Below, piece by piece: positions 59,201 through 64,000 of a DNA stretch of 64,000 nucleotides; position 1 is the first letter of the stretch, and each line of letters starts with the position of its first letter. This DNA is from Nymphaea colorata (taxonomy: Eukaryota; Streptophyta; Magnoliopsida; Nymphaeales; Nymphaeaceae), in the NCBI RefSeq assembly GCF_008831285.2, contig NC_045145.1, forward strand, positions 21,034,040 to 21,098,039, written 5' to 3'. The notes beneath the pieces were generated by a model that had not been told where the DNA came from, did not search any database, and saw nothing but the letters and a program-made list of their open reading frames with translations. Position numbers and translations under genes: made by a program.

Positions 59201-61002
59201 GAAGATGGGGTCAGAATCTGAGATTAGGTAGACTGCTGAAAATTTACTAATTTAAGACGATCGATGACCCGGAATCTGCCTGGATTGCTGATAGCTACCG
59301 TCTGTTGCAGTATATAAATATTCTTGTCCATCAGTAGCTCCATCATTTTAAAGCAATTTGATTTTACTTGTCAATTGTCTCTTAATTATGTCAATTCTGT
59401 TTTCTGTTACAGTTTATTTTTCACCACAAAAAAATCCAAGTAATAAATAAAATTATTTGTTTCAGCAATTGATTCTTGCAGCAATAGACATGGTGGATGC
59501 TAATTCAAAAACTGGGGGATATATTGTCTACTCTACTTGCTCCATAATGATTCCAGAGGTTCATTTCCTTCAATAAGCTTTCTGTTAAGTAGTTTCAGGT
59601 CATTTTAATTAGCTAAATCTTTTCTTGGATAATATTTCCTTATTATTTTGCAGAATGAAGCCGTAATTGATTACGCATTGAAGAAGAGGGATGTTCGCCT
59701 TGTGCCATGTGGACTGGACTTTGGTCGTCCTGGGTGAGTTAAATTACCTTGAAGAACAATGTGTTGGACATGGGAATCTCATGACGTGGCTGATGCCCCT
59801 AGTATGACTTTCATAGTTATGGACTTACGGCAGTGCTTACTTGACGTTGATTGTTGATTTATGTTGAACCAACTTTCAAGATAGTTTGGATCATGAGACG
59901 TTGAACCATTTGGTCAATTTTAGGACATATCTAAAATTTTAGGACATATCTAAAAAACAATCACTGGGAAGCCATTTACTGATATCTCTTTTTGTTTCAA
60001 CTAAAATTTGCTTAGGGTGTTGGTTTAGTCTGGATTTTATACCATTACGTTATTTTTTTATCACTTTTCAAATGTTACATTTTTATTGTTGTAATATAAG
60101 CAGCTCATGTGCTGTTGTTCTATTTCTTCTGACTAGGTTTATACGGTTTAGAGAGCACAGATTTCACCCTTCTTTGGAGAAAACAAGACGCTTTTATCCA
60201 CATGTTCACAATATGGATGGTTTTTTTGTTGCTAAGGTATTGCCCTTTTCATCACTTCATCTGCTGTCGTATAGGAGGGAGTTTTCAATTTGTTGAATTT
60301 CTCTGTGATGGCTTTATTTATCTTGTAAAATATATTTAATGATAATTTCTATGGTAGTGTTGCCTTGTGCTTGAACAAAAGCACAAAGGAGTCCTAACGA
60401 TGATTAAACTTGCAGTTGAAGAAAATGAGCAACTCAAAACCAGTTGAGGCTTCAGATGGTCCATTGGGAGAAGTTGAACAAGGACCTGTGACTATGAGTG
60501 TTGAAGAGGGTGTTCCCAATGGAAAGTCCGAACACTCACAGAAACAGATGCATGATAATAAGGAGAAAAATGGTTTCACAAGAAGTGATCATAAGAAGAA
60601 TGCTAAAGGAAAAATTCCTGTCAGGTCCAAGCCTATGAAAAAGAAATTCTCACCCAAGGACAAGCATCAGCCAGGTAGATCTCCTTTCTCTCCATTTTGA
60701 TGGGAATACATGCTGTCCTGACAGATTAATGTTTCTGGAAATGATGTGGGGCCATTAATATGCTCCTCTGGTAGTCATTCTGTGCCCGGAAAATGCTCCA
60801 TTTTGGTGTCTTTGTGGGCTGTAGAGGACTCGGTGTTTTCGACCATTTTCTGGCAGCAACTAATAGCTTTTGCTCTTTACATGAAAATGTTTATGTAGGG
60901 AAGAGAAAAGGAAAGGATCGCCAAAAAAAGTTTCTGAAGCCTGATTCGGCAAAAGTGAAGCGGCAGAAAGGAAAAGCTAATGCCCCAAAAAAACCAGTTT
61001 GA
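51303..61002 (+). CDS. NOP2: NOP2: nucleolar 25S rRNA (cytosine-5)-methyltransferase
   Basis: Ribosome-biogenesis enzyme that methylates a cytosine in large-subunit rRNA and is needed for 60S assembly. Seventeen exons: 51303-51603, 51852-51994, 52854-52917, 53016-53149, 53293-53376, 54342-54416, 54498-54569, 54674-54747, 55260-55312, 56878-56987, 58559-58627, 58724-58798, 59466-59558, 59654-59733, 60137-60236, 60416-60674, 60899-61002, giving 629 aa. The N-terminus has basic clusters ([19 protein letters not shown]) and then a long acidic stretch, as in nucleolar proteins. The catalytic domain has MAAAPGGKT (315-323), DAPCSGTG with Cys389 and YSTCSI with Cys443; the second cysteine is the family nucleophile. 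NOP2-type signatures [17 protein letters not shown] and FRFHPS-like [15 protein letters not shown] are present. The C-terminal tail is Lys-rich. Introns 2, 5, 9 and 10 are the largest. Confidence 0.95.
55919..55978. repeat. ttagttat-type short tandem repeat, NOP2 intron 9
   Basis: The phrase tattagttatta and variants recur five or six times in 60 bp, and again near 56118-56145, inside the intron between 55313 and 56877. Confidence 0.8.
56161..56202. repeat. (TA)n microsatellite, NOP2 intron 9
   Basis: About 21 TA units in the same intron as the ttagttat repeats. Confidence 0.95.
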
Positions 61003-62880
61003 TTTATTCTTCTAATCTGTATTGGATAAATTTTCTGATGTGATTGTAGTAGGTCAGCAAGAGCTGCCTGCATATAATCATGCATCCACAGTTTTGACTA
61101 TGCAGATAGGAATGTAATCCTATTGCTTTATGTATATACAAGAATGTTGAATCTTTTATTTGTCGTGGAATGTGATTGAGGGCGTCTCCTACTTTTACCG
61201 TGGTAATAATTCTTTCATTGTTATATATAAGAAACAAATTTTAGCAGCTTTCTGGAAGCCTTGTGATTGAGTTTTTTAAAATGTTGAAAGAAGCATGATA
61301 TTTTCAGGGAAGACATTTTGAAATGTCGTGTTTTTATAGTATTGATTGGATAATGCTCCTTTTCTTTAAAATCCAATCTGTTTTCATATTTACTGCATGT
61401 TGTTTATATTTTTATAGTTTGTACATCAACACTACCTGAAACTTGAAAACGTCTCAAGATTTTTCCTGAGGGGGATAACTTTGGTTAAAATCAAGGTGCA
61501 TAATAAAATCATAGAAAAACGAAGTGGAAAATTGATTGTGAGGATTTTGAGGAAGGCTTTACTTCTCCATGTTAAATGGTTACTAAGGGGGTCTACACCT
61601 GTAAAACTCACTTGCTCTGACCTTTTCTTAGAAGTGTTCCATGTGAAGGCACGAAGACTTTGTCTAGCTTTAAATGTCAAATGTATGGGAAAGGAATGTG
61701 GTCCGTTTCGTTTTCCTACATAAATTGTCGGGACTTCTATGGAGTGAACAGTTTTATGGCTTGATTTGTTTTGACCAAGCGACTACTGAACCCTTTCGCG
61801 GTATAATCCTGTTACTTTTACCCTTGGTTTAAAGCATTGTTAGTTGTTACTGATCTTGGTTTTGAAGGTAAGTTTGTTCTACAAAAAGTTTTACATTTGT
61901 GCTGCCCTCCAAAGAAAAATGGCTCGAGAAAGTCGCCTCACTGTCATGTATTCGTTGGTTTTAAACCCAAGACCGGCTCATCTTTCAGAAACCAATTTCA
62001 GCCTTATGGGAAGAAATGCTGAAGAGGCGCTCGGTCAAGTAGACGATCAAATGGGCGGTGCCCTTCAATGCTAGCTGTAGTTTTCAACATAATAACCGAG
62101 AAAGAACAGTCTCTTGTGGACCGGGGCCCAGTCAATTAAGTCACTGGAACAGGTTGGTGCATGCAATAAATGGTCTTATTGGGCTTTACTAAGAGCCTAT
62201 ACGTCACACATTCTGGATCAAGTAAAACTCTGGGCCACCGCTGCATGCATTTCATTAGGAATTAATGACCTTTTAACACCACCTTCTAAGAGATGGTTAG
62301 TCCGCCTCATAAGTATTTTTTCTCACCCAATTAAGCCACGGGGAACATGTCCAAATGTTCATATATGTGTAACCTGAAATATTAACATTACCAAACAGCT
62401 GTTTAAATGTAGTCCGTTGGATACAGATTTTTCATGTTAGAGGCATTGGATTGGAGTTAATATTAACATTGGATCGAATTTTTACCAGCGTAAACATCAA
62501 CTTATGCCAGAGCTTTACGCTCACGTGGATCCGGCGCCATCATTTTCCAGTTTTAAATGTCTGTCATGGGGTCTAGATTCCCACATTCAAGGCTTCAAGC
62601 CAAGAAGCCGATCATTGTCAAATATTAACTCCATTTTTCTCCCTCAAGGAATGCTCTAGGGTCCGGGTGACCGTACGATCAGGATCCGGTTTCGAACTAA
62701 TGACGTTGAGGTCATGGGGAGGAGGGCAGATACCTCTCTCTCCATGCATGACAAAGAACTGAAAAAAGGTTATAAATGCCAAATTGAAAGAAAGGCAGGA
62801 AAGTAGGACACACCCAGATTTGGCACTTCCCTTTTAAGGCATGACGGTGAAGGTGGGGAAGAAGAAGCCACCATTTTTGG
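61003..62880. other. NOP2 3' UTR and intergenic DNA
   Basis: The first few hundred bases are probably NOP2 3' UTR; the poly(A) site is not resolved. No other gene is recognised, and the short frames near 61430-62070 match nothing I know. Confidence 0.55.
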
Positions 62881-62888
62881 ATAAACCA

Positions 62889-62924
62889 CCAACTTTAAAG
62901 GGCGTAGCACGGCTTTAAAGTTGG
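62889..62924. promoter_or_regulatory. Perfect 12-bp inverted repeat upstream of a TATA box
   Basis: CCAACTTTAAAG, a 12-nt spacer, then CTTTAAAGTTGG. It lies about 120 bp upstream of the TATA box at 63042. The arms contain AAAG cores, the kind bound by Dof factors, but this reading is inference. Confidence 0.7.
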
Positions 62925-62969
62925 GCAACATATAAGGCATGTACTTTCCCCGGCAATACACCACTAAAA

Positions 62970-62987
62970 CCGGTTGTAGCCGGTTGT
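62970..62987 (+). promoter_or_regulatory. Two direct CCGGTTGT sites
   Basis: CCGGTTGT occurs at 62970-62977 and 62980-62987, one helical turn apart. Each contains CGGTTG, close to a MYB-type core. They sit 55-75 bp upstream of the TATA box. Confidence 0.5.
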
Positions 62988-63041
62988 TTCAGTTTATGAT
63001 AAACTAATCTTATTTCCCTCTCGAAAGTATAGGGAACAGCT

Positions 63042-63049
63042 TATATATA
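63042..63049 (+). promoter_or_regulatory. TATA box of a gene lying beyond the window
   Basis: TATATATA followed about 30 nt later by cttcacaacttcatc, a good initiator context, then a CT-rich leader (63115-63138) and a CA tract (63149-63175). The combination resembles the phytocyanin promoter in this window. The transcribed gene presumably continues past 64000. Confidence 0.5.
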
Positions 63050-64000
63050 GAAGGCAGGAGTTCCACTTTGCTTCACAACTTCATCGGAGTATGTCGAGCT
63101 TAACATTTCCATCACTCTCTCTCTCTCTCTCTCTCTCTTGCTGTCTCTCCACAGACACACACACACATACACACAAATATGTATATATGTATGTACAGTA
63201 TTCTCTTTATTTGTGTTTTCTCTGTTGCTACTGCGATCGTTCTGGATATTTCATATACATTTGTGTCTGAGGTTGTCATGTTCAATTTCGTTTGCTGGAT
63301 CTCTTTAACTTTCGTTTGCTCCGTCTTCATGTCATTTGTTTTTATGTCTGGTCGTCAAGAATTTCCACGCCGTTACTTGTTTAACAGATTATGAACTAAT
63401 TGGCTTCTCTATTGGTGTATCTATAAGAACCACTTTCTCAATGTGGGTATGCGTCCCCAAACATGCACACGAACAGACTGATTTTCATTTTGAAAAGTGA
63501 ATTTGATGCCATTACAAACAATGTTTCCGTTTCTTCTTGTTTTTCTGTTCATCTAGTTCTTATATATATTGCAAACAATTTTCCCATTTCATGAAAAAAT
63601 TATTGTTTTCTGTTTTTCATGGTAATCGTATTGTTGCTGTCTCTTTTCAATGTGAGGTTGAATACAGACACTCATATAATATATCCAGTGAAATTTTTTT
63701 ATAAGATGTAAACCAGATCCTCTCTCTTTACTTTTAGTGGTCAGCGTCCTTGTTTGCAAATTGTTTACATGCCTATGGAGGCTTACAGATGACCGAGGCG
63801 ATCCAGATTCCTGTGCAGCAAGAGTCCATGTGGAGAGGAGACAAAGGATGAGAGGTTTGCGTTAAACCTTCGAATATAATACTTGGAATAGTCCAAGAAA
63901 ATTTTAAATGGCTTTCACTTTGCTTCTTGCTTCTGCCGACATCTCAGTGACTCTCTTTTGCCTTTTTTTCTTTGTTGGTGGATGGAGAAAGCAAGCATGG
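63050..64000 (+). other. Probable leader or first intron of a downstream gene
   Basis: No coding exon can be assigned. T-rich sequence from 63180 on looks intronic. A candidate exon near 63780-63855 carries ATG followed by a 20-codon frame (starting MTEAIQIPVQQ), but no donor or family match supports it. Confidence 0.3.
63115..63175. repeat. (CT)n and (CA)n microsatellites
   Basis: About 12 CT units, a short gap, then CA units mixed with TA, in the presumed leader of the downstream gene. Confidence 0.9.

Overview
This is a piece of a plant nuclear genome, very probably a flowering plant. The genes are split by many short GT-AG introns. The intergenic DNA is AT-rich with long CT, TA and CA microsatellites. 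The gene set includes a plant-specific early nodulin-like phytocyanin and a RsmB-type methyltransferase with a transit-peptide-like N-terminus. There are no operons, bacterial signals, tRNA or rRNA genes. All gene models were assembled by hand from splice sites, reading frame and recalled family sequences; every junction keeps the reading frame.

Layout: 1-3.3 kb is repeat-rich intergenic DNA. 3.99-10.74 kb (minus) is cytosolic acetoacetyl-CoA thiolase, with a TATA box and probable non-coding first exon near 13.04 kb. 13.1-16.2 kb is an intergenic head-to-head spacer. 16.43-21.32 kb (plus) is TRM1, the tRNA m2,2G26 methyltransferase. 22.19-22.90 kb (plus) is an early nodulin-like GPI-anchored phytocyanin. 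25.06-27.63 kb (plus) is an ALKBH2-type DNA repair dioxygenase. 29.11-40.49 kb (minus) is a 16-exon RsmB/Sun-type rRNA m5C methyltransferase with an N-terminal NusB domain, probably plastid-targeted. 43.44-46.47 kb (plus) is a lysine-rich, probably nuclear plant protein of unknown function with a candidate ubiquitin-like N-terminus. 47.6-50.3 kb holds an LTR-like fragment and a degenerate tandem repeat of about 200 bp. 51.30-61.00 kb (plus) is NOP2, the nucleolar 25S rRNA m5C methyltransferase. 61.0-64.0 kb is intergenic and ends in a convincing promoter for a gene beyond the window.

Four of the seven genes act on nucleic-acid methylation: three RNA methyltransferases for cytosolic tRNA, organellar-type 16S rRNA and cytosolic 25S rRNA, plus one nucleic-acid demethylase. 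The thiolase feeds the mevalonate pathway. NOP2 and, less exactly, TRM1 carry telo-box-like motifs near their starts, a known feature of plant translation-apparatus genes. TRM1, ALKBH2 and the unknown gene have out-of-frame upstream AUGs overlapping their start codons.

No clearly new molecular system is visible. The best leads are the methylation gene cluster, the ubiquitin-like unknown gene, the overlapping upstream ORFs, and the tandem-repeat block beside the LTR-like sequence.
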